DNA of 64,000 nucleotides from Owenia fusiformis (GCA_903813345.2 CAIIXF020000001.1:43371366-43435365); one strand, 5' to 3'. Positions 15,235-30,200 are shown, counted from the stretch's first letter. Numbers and translations: made by a program. Notes: generated by a model from the sequence alone, not told the origin.

Positions 15235-18200
15235 ATGAAAAGAATTAAATCGGACCAGTTGAATGGATGCTTCAGTGATTATGTGAAGAGACGTGTCTAT
15301 TCTGTAAGTACACCTTCATGGAATACACTCTTGAAAATGTCAGTAATTCTTTAGTTCATGACACTTGACTGTCTCTCTGACTGTCACTTACTGAACACAG
15401 CTGGCTCAAAAGCCAGCTGACGAACCGTTAAAATATACCGTCTTGTGAAGTGGTTTTCTCCAACTTCCAGCAGGCGCGCTGGAATAAGAAAACGGTATTT
15501 AAGAAGATAATTGAATGTAACTTTTCATGACGCGTGGTGACAATAAGTCCTACTTGTTGCGTAATTGCAGTTAAGTGGAGAAATTCCAGAACTGGCGCGC
15601 ACCATTTTTTAACTTTTTGCGCATGCGTACACATGCGCATTGTACTTTTTATGCGCATGGGTATTACTGCTGAAAGATCATGTGACTATTCATATTTAGC
15701 TAACGCGAGTTATTTTGTAGCAAATTTTTACTTTCGAAAGTCACGAGATCTTGCGAGACCTAAAATGGCTGGAATCTAAATTCAAAAGTTTTGTTGTCTT
15801 AAGGCGACGCTATATTAAATAAAAAGTACAAAAAATTACTGCCATATTTTTTTGATAAAGACACATGTTTTTAAAATCTGTTTACCTTGTATATGAATTG
15901 TGTATCTTGACTAATGAAACATGTCAAAGTTAACATCACACATAAACACATTTTTCCAAACTATGAATTGGAGGTGCATGGATCCCCAAAGCTAGCATGA
16001 AGAGTGCGAAGTGAGGCTAATTTTTGAAAGTTTCAAGGAGTAGTCTTGCAACAGTCACACATTTGCAAGAGTCTAAAATTTCCACAAATCATCTTACCTT
16101 ACCAAGGAACAACGAAGGAGCACGAAAATGTGTACTTCTTGCATTGTTAGAGTATAATAAAGCTCAAACCATTGTGAATTCTAAATATTTCATGTCCACC
16201 ATTTTGTTTCCTGGAACTATTTTTTAGTCCAGAGTTATCTTCATTCATGTTTCCATTGTTTATCATTCATAAAGCCTCTATCATGTATCTATCATGATAA
16301 TTACACTGTAATAGATAAAACATACAAGTGATAATCCATGCCACTTGGTGTAGTCACAAAACTTGCATGAGGATTAATCAGGAAGTCTAGAAGTAGTTCC
16401 GGCAAACAAAATGTGGACATGAAATATTTGGAATTTACAATGGTTTGAGGTTTATTATACTCTAACAATGCAAGAAGTGCACATTTTCATGCTCCTTCGT
16501 TGTTCCTGGGTAAGGTAAGATGATTTGTGGAAATTTTAGACTTTTGCAAATGTGTGACTGTTGCAAGGCTACTCCTTGAAACTTTCAAAAATTAGCCTCA
16601 CTTCGCACTCTTCATGCTAGCTTTTGGGATCCATGCACCTCCAATTCATAGTTTGGAAAAATGCGTTTATGTGTGATGTTAACTTTGACATGTTTCATTA
16701 GTCAAGATACACAATTCATATACAAGGTAAACAGATTTTAAAAACATGTGTCTTTATCAAAAAAATATGGCAGTCATTTTTTGTACTTATTATTTAATAT
16801 AGCGTCGCCTTAAATAGAACATTGATTTACTACAACAACAGACTGTTGAAGGAACAAAATAAGGGTATGCAACTATGTGTAATAACATGAGACATTCAAA
16901 ATTAGCAATGCCATGCTTCCCTTTTATGGTGATATTTCAAAAAGTATTGGATACATGTACATGTTTTTGTATTATTTTGAATAAAAATCAATTTTCAATA
17001 TGATTAAAGCATAAAATATATTCAATCTCATGTAAAAGTAAACAAAAAAGACCAATAAGAATAAGAGGTATCAAGATGTTCTCTTCGAGTATTGCATTGT
17101 GGGTAATTATTCAAGAACACATTCCAATTAAAAATTTAATTTGTGGGAGAATGTTCACTTTCTGTATTGTCATAATTACGATGAATTCCATTTTTTATTA
17201 AATTTTCAATATGTATGGAGATAATCATGTTTTTATTTTTGAGTTATTTCTTTAAATCATCCATAAAACGGACAAAATAAGATTTTCTTGGAATGTGTAC
17301 ATTCTCCAATTTTGAAAACCCAAAGGCAATGCCTATGTATGAAATGTGGGGAGTTGCCTACCCTTCTAGTTGAAAGCCCATAGAATTATGTATTGATTCA
17401 AATATATAGCGTATTATAAAGGCTACTCAGCACAGCGTTTAATCAAAATGGGCCCGATTTATTCTCTTCAAGTACACATGCATCCAACTTCCCAGAGCTG
17501 ACTTCTCTCAGCTCGGTAGAGTAAACTGTCACTGACAGTGATTGATACTGATCATAGTGATAGCGCTACAAACAATCACCCTTAGATTTCCTTGTCAAAT
17601 TTCTTTCTTTTATTTTAAACTCTGCGAAACATGACAGTGAGGACCTTATCCTCAGAAATAAGATAAAATTGAAAAGATTTCCATTTGTCAATTTTTAGTA
17701 TTGCACAAACAAGCAAAATTCCTATTCCTATGTTCATCCATGGACTTCTAATCACGTTCAACAACTCATCATATTATGTATTATCTGTCATCCCTTAGTC
17801 TTTAAATTACTGTCATTCCCGTCTCATGTACCAGTTATTTTATCTCTGGTACTTTTCATCTCAATTAAGGGGTTATAATATCAGTCTATGGTACCTAGTA
17901 GTAGCTCGATAGATACCAGAGATTCTATAAACATGTATTCAATAATTTCATTATATTTTCAAGGATGAACCAGCACAGTCAAAGAAATCTAAAGAAGGTC
18001 AAAATACCATGAGTAAGATGACATTAAGGAGGAGTACCCAGAAGGATACTGGAGTTGGGGAAGTCTTGAGCTTTTCCAGCATATCTGGGGATACTACTTC
18101 CTTTGATCTACAGTATACAAAGTAAGACTGACTCGATGTCACCTTAAAAGATATGTCATGAACAATAAGTCCAAGAAAAAGTGCTATATGCAGGGGTTTC

Positions 18201-21200
18201 ATTAGCAGCAGGCAACAGGCGATTTTCACCATTTGTTTTCACAAAGTTGCCTGTTGTTTTTTATAGACCTTCAACTTATCCATGTTAATTTTATGATTTC
18301 CATTAATTTTGCCTGTTGTTTTCATTTATTTAGCCTGTTGAGAGAAATTTTAGTGAAATCACTGAAGATGTTTGTCTGGTGAATGGGTGAATATGCCTGA
18401 TCAGTATTTTTATGATGCCACACTGACTGGAAATTTATTATCATGAATGCATATTGATTTTTTTATTCAGGATTAAGAAATTCATTCTTGAATCACCAGA
18501 ACCTATGCAGAGTGATCTAAAAGAAATCCTCTACCCATTGTTTGTCCATGTATACCTAGAGCTGCTATGCAATGGGCACAAGACACCAGGTAATGGCAAA
18601 ATAACTGGTTGAACAATTGCATGTATTTAAGCCTATTTTAAAAGTCTCTGTGTGTCAAAGATGTTAACCTGGGATGTCGCATTCTTAGCCATGAACATTT
18701 ATAAGTCAATTGTTGTCACCATAGAAATAATTACATCATACCAGTAGTTAAAGTAGAAGTCTTATGAACTCTCATCTAAGAGGGCGGTAATTGTCAATTT
18801 CGATAGTTTTAGTCTTCATTGAATTAAACTGCTTTAGTTGACGTTTTGCTTTGATATTTGAACCCAATCAATCTTATATGACATGAGAACTATGGAGTAT
18901 GATAATTTGCTCCTATATCGTGCTTGGTTGCCACAATTCAACAATATCTTCCACCTCTTAAGGGAAGGTGGTAATGTATGAGATGATAACGGTCATGTTA
19001 GTTTTCAATACGCAGTAACTGGACACCTTAGCCATCCATTATAAACTCTCATAACATTACTACATCACCGCATATCTTATCATCTGTAAAACCAAAATTA
19101 CAGTTACCTTCCCTTAAAGGTAGATTATGCTTAAGGTTTCTGCCCCGGACAATCAACGATGGCCCATTATAATGGCCTTATTTTGTTCATATTTTGTACA
19201 CATATACCCAATGTGGGTAGAAGTTCTGCTCGAAAACCGATTTTCAAAATGGCTGCTCATTTAAAAATGGCGGCCGTTTTAGTGCCGATTTTACAGTTAC
19301 TTAGGTACTGCATATAAAACTGTAAAAGCAATATGTTTTAAATGTAAAAAGGTTATATAGGACATTGATTAAGCTAGAAATGTAAATACAGAAGAAATAC
19401 ATGGCAGCCATCTTGAAAAATGGCTGCCTTTGCAAGTCATCTTACGATTTTTGCTGTAACTTGAAAAGTAGTTGAGCGATTTTGTTTATATTTGGTATGT
19501 GAATACTTTAAGCATGGCACAATGTCTAATGACATTTTTGGTAGTAGGTGGCCATTTTGAAAAATGGCCGCCATTTTTACGTGTGTTATTTAACATTATT
19601 TACTGAAAGTCAAAAAGTAGTGGAGCGATTTTGTTCATATTTGGTTTGTGAATACTTTAAGCATGGTGCAATGACATTTTGGATTTTTACGTGTGTTATT
19701 TTAAATTTTTTACAATAACTCAAAAAATAGTAGAGCAATTTTGTTTATATTTTATATGTGAATACTATAAGCATGACACACTGTCTAATGACACTTTGGG
19801 TAGTAATCGGTCATTTTGAAAAATGGCAAGCATTTACAATGTATGTGTGTGCCATTTTTTTTAAATTTTATATGTGCCTACTAAAGCATATTACTTCTTC
19901 TGATGACAATTTGGCTAGTGAGCAACCATTTTGAAAATGATGGCCTTTCTTATGGGTGTTATTTTATGATATTTGCTATATATTTTGTTAGTAAAAATGC
20001 CAGCCATTTCTGTTCGATGGGATTCGCTACGCTTTGGGGTTGCCGTTGTTCTGGTATGATTTCTGAGATACCTTAGATAAATTTTGGGACTAATTTATGG
20101 GTATAGTATTGCTTATATATTGAGAAAATTAACAGATCAACCAACTGTCAGAATTGAACACTATTGAGTTTGATTGTGGCCTTTGAGGGAAATAACCCTT
20201 TCATATGACATGAGCACACGATCGTCATCAAACTCGGCACGTGCCTTGAGCTAGGCAACCAATCCGATTCAAACCTGGTTGTCAGTTTCTTTTAAAATCT
20301 CCAGAATTGCCATTTACGGAGTTCGTTTTTTCATGTAACCATACTGATAGATAAAAACGACCAATCAGATAAGACATGTATTTCGCTTATTTATTCAAGT
20401 TTCAGATAATTGATTTTGACTAAAATAATGCGACCGGACAGTACAATCACAAAATTAGCACATAAAGCACATAAAGGTGAATATGTGGTACGGTTTAATA
20501 TGCAAAAAAGTCCAGGGGGGTCTTCATTGTGCTTTCCTATCATCACATCCCTCTTTAAGCGATGAAAGATATCATTGAACTGTTGTGCCTATGAATGGTA
20601 TTTGAACAAATGATCATACTCCAGAGTTTCCATGTCATATAAGCCTGATGTATTTCACATATCAAAGCATTACGTCAACTATAAAGTGATTTAATTCAAC
20701 GAAAACCAAAAATATAGAAATCGACACTAACAGTCCGCCATCTTAGAAGCGAAGATTATCCGTTATCTTTGCTTGATACTAACCAAAGAGAATGCTTATG
20801 GAAATGCGACCCATAATAAGATCAGCAATTCCAAGTGAACGTGAATCTTGAAACTAAAGTGATTGTATATTTATTCAATTTGATTCATAGGGAAGATGAT
20901 TTTATCAATTTAAATTTCAGCACATAAGTTCTACAGCAGACACCACCTTTACTTCAAGGAACAGAATGAATATTCATCTGTATTGGAAGCCCTCTCTAAC
21001 ATGTTTAACAAGGAAGATGTCATTGCAGACAAGGATATCAATAGCATGAGGTGAGTCAACCAAATTCTAAAAGGCATGATTCAAAAGATTTGTCTTTTTG
21101 TTTGGAAATTCAGAATTTATTAAGATTCAAACATGAAACCTCACCAACATTTTTCGAATATTCATCATGGCCTGCCATTACTACGGCCTGCCGTTATCAC

Positions 21201-24200
21201 ACATTACTCATATTACCAGGTGCAGGTATATTTATAATAAAAACAGGTTCAAGCTAGCCAGAGGCAGTCAGAAGGAGGTACTTTTATGTTTCTGCTTTAA
21301 AAGTATCAACATCTTCCACCATAAGTCTCATGCAGTATGTTTCCATGCTTTATTGTTGTGGTTAGTCATTTCACTTCTTACAATCCAGTCATTTTATTAC
21401 TCTGATTTAGACACAAACAAGTTCTGTATGTATTCATTTGAATCATTTTTATTTCTATCTATTTTGTACAGTTCAAAGTATTAATCAAATATCTAAATGT
21501 TTTACAGGTTTGCAGGATACTTGAGGATTTGTATTAATAATTAGTTTAATTTATAGTTTGTTGAGTTTAAATGTTTCTACAACTGGTTGTGCATTTTCCT
21601 TCTCAAAATTCTGGAAGTCATTGTTCTCATGCCCCATATCATACTTTGTTCCAGATTGTTCACTAGTCCTGGAAATAGACAAATACTAATGTTGAAGAAA
21701 CCATAGATGCTTTATCACTGCATTTGGCTAGCTCAGAAGAAGCTTTAATTTCATCATCTATATTCATTTCTATCTAGCGCTTTTATTATTTCTTTCACAG
21801 TTTTATATCATTTAAATGAATACCCGCAGCTGAAGCATTTATGATCTTGTCCAAACTGTTCCCCATCTTCTATTGTCTCAGGTAGGGGCTTTCCTTTGGT
21901 TTCTGGTAGGAAGAGTGCCAGGAGACCAGATACCAGAGACACTATACCTAGTAGAATCAGAGGCAACACCCTGCTTACATCACTCTGCAAATAGGGCAAT
22001 CAAAAATTTTTTATTTCTGGAGTCTGGTGTTGACTTGGTCATTGACGATAATAACAATTCATTATCCAGAATGCCAGTAAATGTTTTGTACAAATGATTG
22101 AAGTTCTACCTTGGTGCCTTCAAAGTTGAAAAACATGGATTTTTCTCAATACTTTTTGATCATACATGTGTACATTATTGAACAAACTCAATATATCATT
22201 ACCAGTAATCCCACATAAGCTGATATAATACCAGCTATTCTGGCAGCCATAGAGTTGAAGCCCACTCCCGATGCTCTCAGTGGGGTAGGGTAGACTTCAG
22301 CAGAGTAGATCCAAGCCATATCGAATGATGCCGCAATAGCAAGCTTACCAGCCATTGACAACACAACAATGATTACATTCTTATCTGGAAAATGTGATCA
22401 ATACTTTCAAAGTTGAAGCCAGAGACATTGACAATTTCTATTGAGAGAATTAGTCTATAATTTCTTTACCTAAGGGTACAGCTATGGTTGCTATGAGACA
22501 AACACCTCCAAAGAGCATACACATAGAAAATGGCAATCTTCTTCCTATGTACATGAAGCTAGTTATCAATACCACCTGACAAAAGAGCATACATGGATTA
22601 TCCATTCATCATAGAATTTTACTTCCAATTGTATAAATGCAGTTAGAATTAAATGGTTTTTGGACAGGTTTGGTCAGGAGCTGGAGATACAGACCACCAA
22701 ATTTCCCCATGAATTTTTCTGTTGGTCTCATTGTTTAAGGTAATATTGTGATTGATTATGAAGTTCCACTATAACTAGTTTTTTAAACCTTGGCCACAAT
22801 CTCCACTGCTCCAGATATGAAGAAGTTAACATAGGGGTTCCCTCCGAGGTTGGATGTATTCAAAGACAGGCCATAGTAGACCAGACTGTTAGAAAACCTA
22901 CAAACACAAATATATTCTCCGTATGAATCTTGGCCATGGATCAGCACATTTTATAATGCTGAAGAATTAAGGATTTTTCCCAAAATGACTAGATTGCCCA
23001 AAATATCTGTTTTGCCAAAAGTGGGAATTGTGCCCGAAGCCAGTTTTGACTGAAAATTCAGTAATTTTGTATATTTGGAAAATAGGTCCCCAAAAGCTTG
23101 GGTATGTGTCTGTGATATTTTATGTGGTTTCTTACCACACATAAGAAAGAATCAGAGTTCTTTTTCTTAGATTAGGAGTCTTGAAGAGTGCTATGAAGTT
23201 GCCCTTTGCTTCCTGTCCCTTCTCTAAATCTATGCTGAACTTTTCTGGGAGTTTATCACATGCATTGTTCACATGGGCTATTGCTTTGATGACTCCTTTT
23301 GCATCCTTTTCTTTACCATTCTGTCTCAACCATCGAGGTGACTCTGGATAGAGCCTAAATACAACAATAACTAGAACTATATAACAATAATATCACAATG
23401 GCTTGTCATATATCACAATGATTTGCCATATATCACAATGGATTACCATATAGTACAATGATTTGCCATATATCACAATGATTTGCCATATGTCACAATG
23501 GCTTACCATATGCCACAATGGCTTACCATATATCACAATGGCTTACCATATATTACTATGGCTTACCATATGTCACAATGGATTACCATATGTCACAATG
23601 GATTGCCATATTTGTTGGCTTACCATATGCCACAATGGCTTACCATATATCACAATGGCTTACCATATATTACAATGGCTTACCATATGTCACAATGGAT
23701 TACCATATGTCACAATGGATTGCCATATATCACAATGGCTTACCATATGCCACAATGGCTTACCATATATCAAAATGGCTTACCATATATTACAGTGGCT
23801 TACCATATGCCACGATGGCTTACCATATATCACAATGGCTTACCATATGCCACAATGGCTTACCACATGTCACAATGGATTACCATATATCACAATGGAT
23901 TACCATATATCACAATGGCTTACCATATATCACAATGGCTTACCATATATTACAATGGCTTACCATATGTCACAATGGATTGCCATATATCACAATGGCT
24001 TACCATATGCCACAATGGCTTACCATATGTCACAATGGATTACCATATATCACAATGGATTACCATATATTACAATGGCTTACCATATGTCACAATGGAT
24101 TACCATATATCACAATGGCTTACCATATATCACAATGGCTTACCATATATTATAATGGCTTACCATATGCCACAATGGCTTACCATATGTCACAATGGAT

Positions 24201-27200
24201 TACCATATATCACAATGGCTTACCATATATCACAATGATTTGCCATATATCACAATGGCTTACCATATATTACAATGGCTTGCCATATATCACAATGGCT
24301 TACCATATATCACAATAGCTTACCATCTTGTTAGATATAAAGATAGTTCACCATATATATACTATGTATATGTATGCATAAGAATAACTAATCAGGTATC
24401 ATAATTACTATATGTATAATTCATTCATCATCATCAAGTTCAATGTGGTTTCCTGTTTTACTCAATTCTGCTGTTATACTAGTGTGATATATCCTATATT
24501 TTTAGATATGCAATATTTACACTTTGTGTACTAAATGTATAATAATATTAAAAATAATTTGATATCTGTTGGCAAAAGGAATAACTGGAGGATATCGCCA
24601 CAATATACTCCAGGAAACCAATATGCAGAGGATATTTTGACGATATACTCCACTTGTTGATTTCCCGCCAAATCGAACTATTTGACAACTTGGATAAAGA
24701 TTTTAACAATAACTCACCATACATAACCTAGGAAAACAACACTAGGTATAGAGATTAAGAGTTGTAGTCTTCGCCACTCTCTGACAGCATACGCCAGGCC
24801 TGCCAAAGACACCATCCCAAGTGTCCATCCTGTCAATGATATTGTCCCAGCAGCTACCCTGTACTTTGGACCAATCAGCTCCATTACTAAGTTCAAGAAA
24901 AAAGTAATGGTCAGTCAACTATATTACTGAGTTCAAGGAAGAAATTAAATGGTCTATTAACTCCATTACCGAGTTCAAGCAAAAAGTAACAGCCAGTAAG
25001 CTCCATTACTGAGTTTAAGGAAAAATATAATGGTCTATTAGCTCCATTACTGGGTTCAAGCAAAAACATAATAGCTAATCAGCTTTCTTACTGAGTTTAA
25101 GTAAAAATTAATGGCATATCGGCTCTATTACTTAGTTTAAGCAAAAAGTAATGGCCAATCAGCTCCATTACTGAGTTTGAAGAAAAAATAATGATGGCAT
25201 GAATGATTGCTGACTCAGTGTTAAGCTGCTGGCAGAAGCACTGACTTATAAGTGACCTGTCAATTACTCAACAATTTAGTTTTTATTTGTTGGCTTTAGA
25301 TCCTTTTGAGTCACCATGGGACTATTCATTGTAATTGAGAAATATCTGGAGGAAGATGTCAGGTTGTGTTGATTGCATTTTTATGATTTAGAAGAGAAAA
25401 ACTTCATCAACATATAACAAAATCCCATGCTGTTGCTAATAAAACCAAATTAGGTCCCTTATTAGAATCTCTTATTAAAATGTAAAGTAAGATCTTACAA
25501 ATGACGTAGCTTGTCTGTGTACTTCCTGTGATGAAGCATGCTGTAAGGAAGCGGAAGACGGTGTATGATATGATCTCTGGCAAGAATGCTGTGCTTATTG
25601 ACGTTACTATGGTACCCAGCAATGTCGCAATATAGATTTTCTTTCTGCCAAATCTAAAAAATACAAGATGAGCCAAAAAAGGTTACCCAAACAAATGTTA
25701 ATAACCCAGTCATTCAGCGTGGGTTTATGGTCATACTGGGCACAATTAAACCTTGTTAAATGTTTTATTGGTTTATCCCCAATGATCAAGATTTTATGGC
25801 CATTTTACAAAATCTGCTGTAAAATACTGGCATCCTTAAATGTTTTGGCCAAGTTGTTCACTACACGAGCACAGACATCTTGTGTAATAGCTCTCATTTT
25901 TTTCTCTCATTTTAATGTTTCAAGGGTTGTTAGTGTAGACATTTGCTCAGTGATAAAAATCTGGGGGGATCTATGTCTGATGAGTGTGGCACATCGTCAT
26001 GTGTGTGTGTAGTTGGTGTAGTGTGTATAATAATCGCATATGAGCTACAAGGCTATCTGTACCTATGGTGTAGCAGCATAGTATGTGCAGCAAGCACATA
26101 TGAGCTCCTAGGCTACCTCTAACCATAGTGTAGCAGCATAGTATGTGTATTGAGCTTTATAGTAAGCTCCGAGTGTATGCATGCTCCTAGATCACCTTTA
26201 CCCATAGTGTAGCAGCGTAGTATAGGTAGATAACATATGCACGCTCCTTTAGCACCTATACTCCCAGTGTAGCAGCATAGTATGCGTAATAAGTGTAGTA
26301 ACTGTAGTATGAGTAGCAAATGCATAATTATGAGCTCCTATGTAACCTCTACCAAAAGTGAACTCAAATGGATGGATATTCTGTATCATACTTGCAGCAA
26401 AATGTTGTTTCTCAAAAAAATCATGGGATGTCATCGACTAATTTGATTAACCTTGTGGAGCAGATCGACGGTCGTTTTAAGAAATTTCAATATTTTCACA
26501 CAATTTATTTTTACTGAAAATCTGCTAATTTGCAGAGAAATTGAACCAGTACATGCAATGACAATTTCAATCATCTGAAATCTTTAATGATCTAATATGA
26601 AGTTACTAAAAAAAGGCACAGACGTTTTACACTCAGAATGATCATTTTTCCATTTTAACTTCTTAACATATTTTGAAGAAGGCTACTCAAAACAAGGTTT
26701 AAAGCAGTTACGCTATGCTGAATGTATATAGTTGTTGCGTGTGAACTGTGAAGCATTGTCCAATACATGTAATTATAAAGTTGACTCAAATGAAAAATGA
26801 GCTAGTAGACATTACCCTCATCCGATTGAACTTTAGAAAAATGATAATTATTATCCTAGATAATCTAAATACAGATCTAAATACCTGTTGTTACCAGCCT
26901 GCAAAAATATTTTGTCATCTTTTATCAATAATATGTGTGACCTAATTAAAAATATTTTGAAGTTTGGATTTTCAGAATTGAATTCATTTTTTAACAAAAT
27001 ACTCAATTGGCCAGGCGGGGCTATTTGAAAGATACATGTAATGTGTACATTGAGCATTTAGTCAGAAAATTTCACCCGGTGCTTTCAGGTTTGCCTCCAA
27101 ACATAACATAAGACTGGCATTTTGGGCATGTTTTGTAAATGGCCATGAAATCGTAACCATTTGGAATAGATCAATGAAACTTGTTTGAAAGAAAGAACAT

Positions 27201-30200
27201 TGAACAAGGTTTAATTTTCCCAAAGGAGGAGGAAAAGTATCAAAACAGATTTCAGACAGTCATATGTTGGATTTTGGCTATTTTCTGAGGATTTAAACAG
27301 GTGCATATGTTAGGCCAATGCATTACCCCCAGGAAAAGCACTCATAGAGATGATAAAATAATTTTGACTTGGAGACAAGGAAGATACAAACAACCCATTG
27401 CACCCACATTTTTTCTGAAATGTTTTCCTGATTTTCAACCCCTTCCACCCCTGCTTTTTTATTTAAATTTTTCTTTCTTCAGGGTGTCTAAAGATATTCA
27501 TTATGGGCTGAAAGCAATGGATCGCACGAGTTTTCCCTATGGGAAAATAACATGGGAAATATTGTTTTCCACTTTATCTTAAACGAATCAATTATTCCTT
27601 TTAAGGGGTTAACTGTGTGCCAAAACACAACATATTGATGCAAGAAAAATTAAAAAAGCAGGGGTGGAAGGGGTAGAAGGGGTTGAAAATCAGGAAAACA
27701 TTTCAGAAAAAACATGTGGGTAGGTTGTTTGCATCTTCCCTGTCTTAAAGTCGAAATTATTTTATCATCTCTAGGAGTGCTTTTCCTGAAGGTAATGCAT
27801 TAGTGTAGGACATGCTACTGTTTAAATCCTCAGAGAGTAGCCAAAATTCAACATATGACTGTCCGAAATCTGTTGCGATACTTTCCCTCCTCCTTTGTCC
27901 TCAGACCCATATTGGATGACTATTGGATGATATTGATGATGAGTTATTATGATTTATATGGGTTACCTTTTTTGGCTCACCCTGTTATATGTATATTGCA
28001 TTTATAGCATCCTCACATGCATCCGCATGCATTTGCAATTAAAGTAAATCACCACCATTGGTGGTGATTTACTTTAATTGTCCATTTACCTAGGCCTCAG
28101 GTTATTCTTGATATAATGTATGAGATCATTTAATTGTAAAGTACATACTTTAGAATAATTGAGAATAATGTCGAGGGTATTGTAGGAGTAATTCATGCAT
28201 ACTTCTATCCCTTGGAATAGAGATATTGTGGGTTACTGACTGCTGAAAGTGTTTCCTTCAATTTCCTTTAGAACGTCAATGTAACGAGATGGATGAAATC
28301 TCTGGATATGAGTTTTTTGTTTTCTCAATTTAAACTTACATATAGGCCTAACTTATGTTGCTAATTATCATTTGGCACAAAACAATATAGTTTAGCTTTT
28401 AGAAATGCTCTTGGTTTGGAATTTAATTTTTAAATAAAGCTGTAATTCCTGCATTTAGACCATCGCTTTTGTTACATTGACGTAAGTTGTCAAAGTAACC
28501 TACATTGGTAATATAACGGACATTCGTCAATGTAACAAAAGTGAGGGGCTAAATATATGAATTGCAACTTCATTTGCAAAACAAATTCCAAATCAAAGAT
28601 TTATACAGTAATTTAGGTACAATATATAAAACTGTAATAGCGATATGTTTTAGATGTAAAAAAGTCATATAGAACATTAATAAAGCTGGAAATGTAGATA
28701 TTTAAGAAATACATGGCAGCCATCTTGAAAAATGGCGGCCTTTACACGCTATTTTATGGTTGTTGCTGTAACTTGAAAAGAAGTGGATCAATATTGTTTA
28801 TATTTGATATGTGAATATTCATAAGCATGACGCACTGTTTTATGATACTTTGGCGAGAAGACGGCCATTTTAAAATGGCCGTTATTTTTACATGTGTCAT
28901 TTTACTTTTTTTATTATAACTCAAAAAGTAATGGAGCGATTTTGTTCATATTTGAATGTGAATACTCATAAGCATGGCACACTCTCTCATGAAACTTTAG
29001 CTAGTAGGCAGCCATTTTGAAAAATTGCCGCCATTTACATGTGAGTGTGTGCAAATTTATTAAAATTTTAAATGTGCCTTCTTAGAAGCATATTACACTT
29101 TCTTATGACAATTTGGCTTATGAGCAACCATATTGAAAATGTTGGCCATTTTTGTGTGATAATGATAATGAATTTTCAAGATGGCCACTTAATTTCAAAA
29201 TGGCTGGCATTTTTTTTATAGAAAACCATAATCTTTGATGATAATATACCAGTAGACTGATTTTGTTCAAATTTTATATACTAATGCCTAGAGATAAAGG
29301 AGCTCTCCTCGAGATAGCAGCTGAAATAGCCACTTTTTGTAAAAACATAATCTCCAATAAATTAAATACCAGTGGACAGATTTGGTCCAAATCTCATATA
29401 CTTATACCTAGGGACAAGGGAGCTCTGTTCAAGAAGAGATTTTCTAGATAGCCACTATTTATCAAACCATGTTTTGTTCGGTGGGATTTGCTACTCCATG
29501 GAGTTTCTGATTTCTTGTTTGAGTTTTTTTTATTGTATGTCAAAATAGGGCCATTCAAAGGCCCGCTCAATAGGGAAAATCTATACTAAATTAGTTTAAA
29601 CATGTTGGGGATTTGCCAAATGGAATTCTGTGTTTCATTTTATTTATTCACAGCATGAGTACTAAACTAGTACTTCTCTAGTGAATGAGGATTTCAATCA
29701 CGGCCTATGAGCGCATTAATGCATTCTACAATTCAGCATAGATAGAGATCTAATAATCTTGATAGTTTAAATTGAACCCTTCAACATGTTCAAAGACTGT
29801 ATCTTGCCCCAAATACGTAGGTACGAGGTTTTTTATACAAAGCCCATTAATATTTTAAACTTCACTTTCATGTATACTTCTATCATGGCCATGCATAATA
29901 TGAAATATTATGATTCCATTGTTTCTCAGGTATAATCAAGTCAGAAAGGCATTCAGTAAAACAAACATTACTGCCCCCTCCCACCATCAAATGAACAAAA
30001 TAGAGAAGCCTTGTCATACAAATGTCATGGAAAGTGACACAAATACTATAGTATATTATTTTTACTATTGAAGTCTATTCTAAATGAATCAAAAATATGA
30101 TGTTTAAAAGAAAGTTGGCATTATTTTTGGGTGATAACTTCAAAGACATTATGTTAACATAACCATCGAGGTCAAACATCCTAATTAAATACTATCCGGC

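Larger units (their letters stand above)
25664..27984. mobile_element. 2.3-kb transposon with CAGGGTG-type ends, composite
   Basis: The left end at 25664 (CAAGATGAGCCAAAAAAGG, preceded by TA) pairs with the complement of the right end at 27984 (CAGGGTGAGCCAAAAAAGG). The terminal match covers about 26 bp. The interior holds a tandem repeat (26041-26352) and a nested foldback (27221-27898) but no recognisable transposase. It lies in SLC22 intron 2. Its left end is 10 bp from the SLC22 exon at 25653, so the element supplies part of that exon's acceptor region. Confidence 0.6.

Noticed and set aside
23463-24318. Three overlapping + strand frames of 230-266 codons
   Set aside because: They are register artefacts of the 20-bp minisatellite. 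All three translate to the same shifting repeat, with no codon-use or splice evidence.
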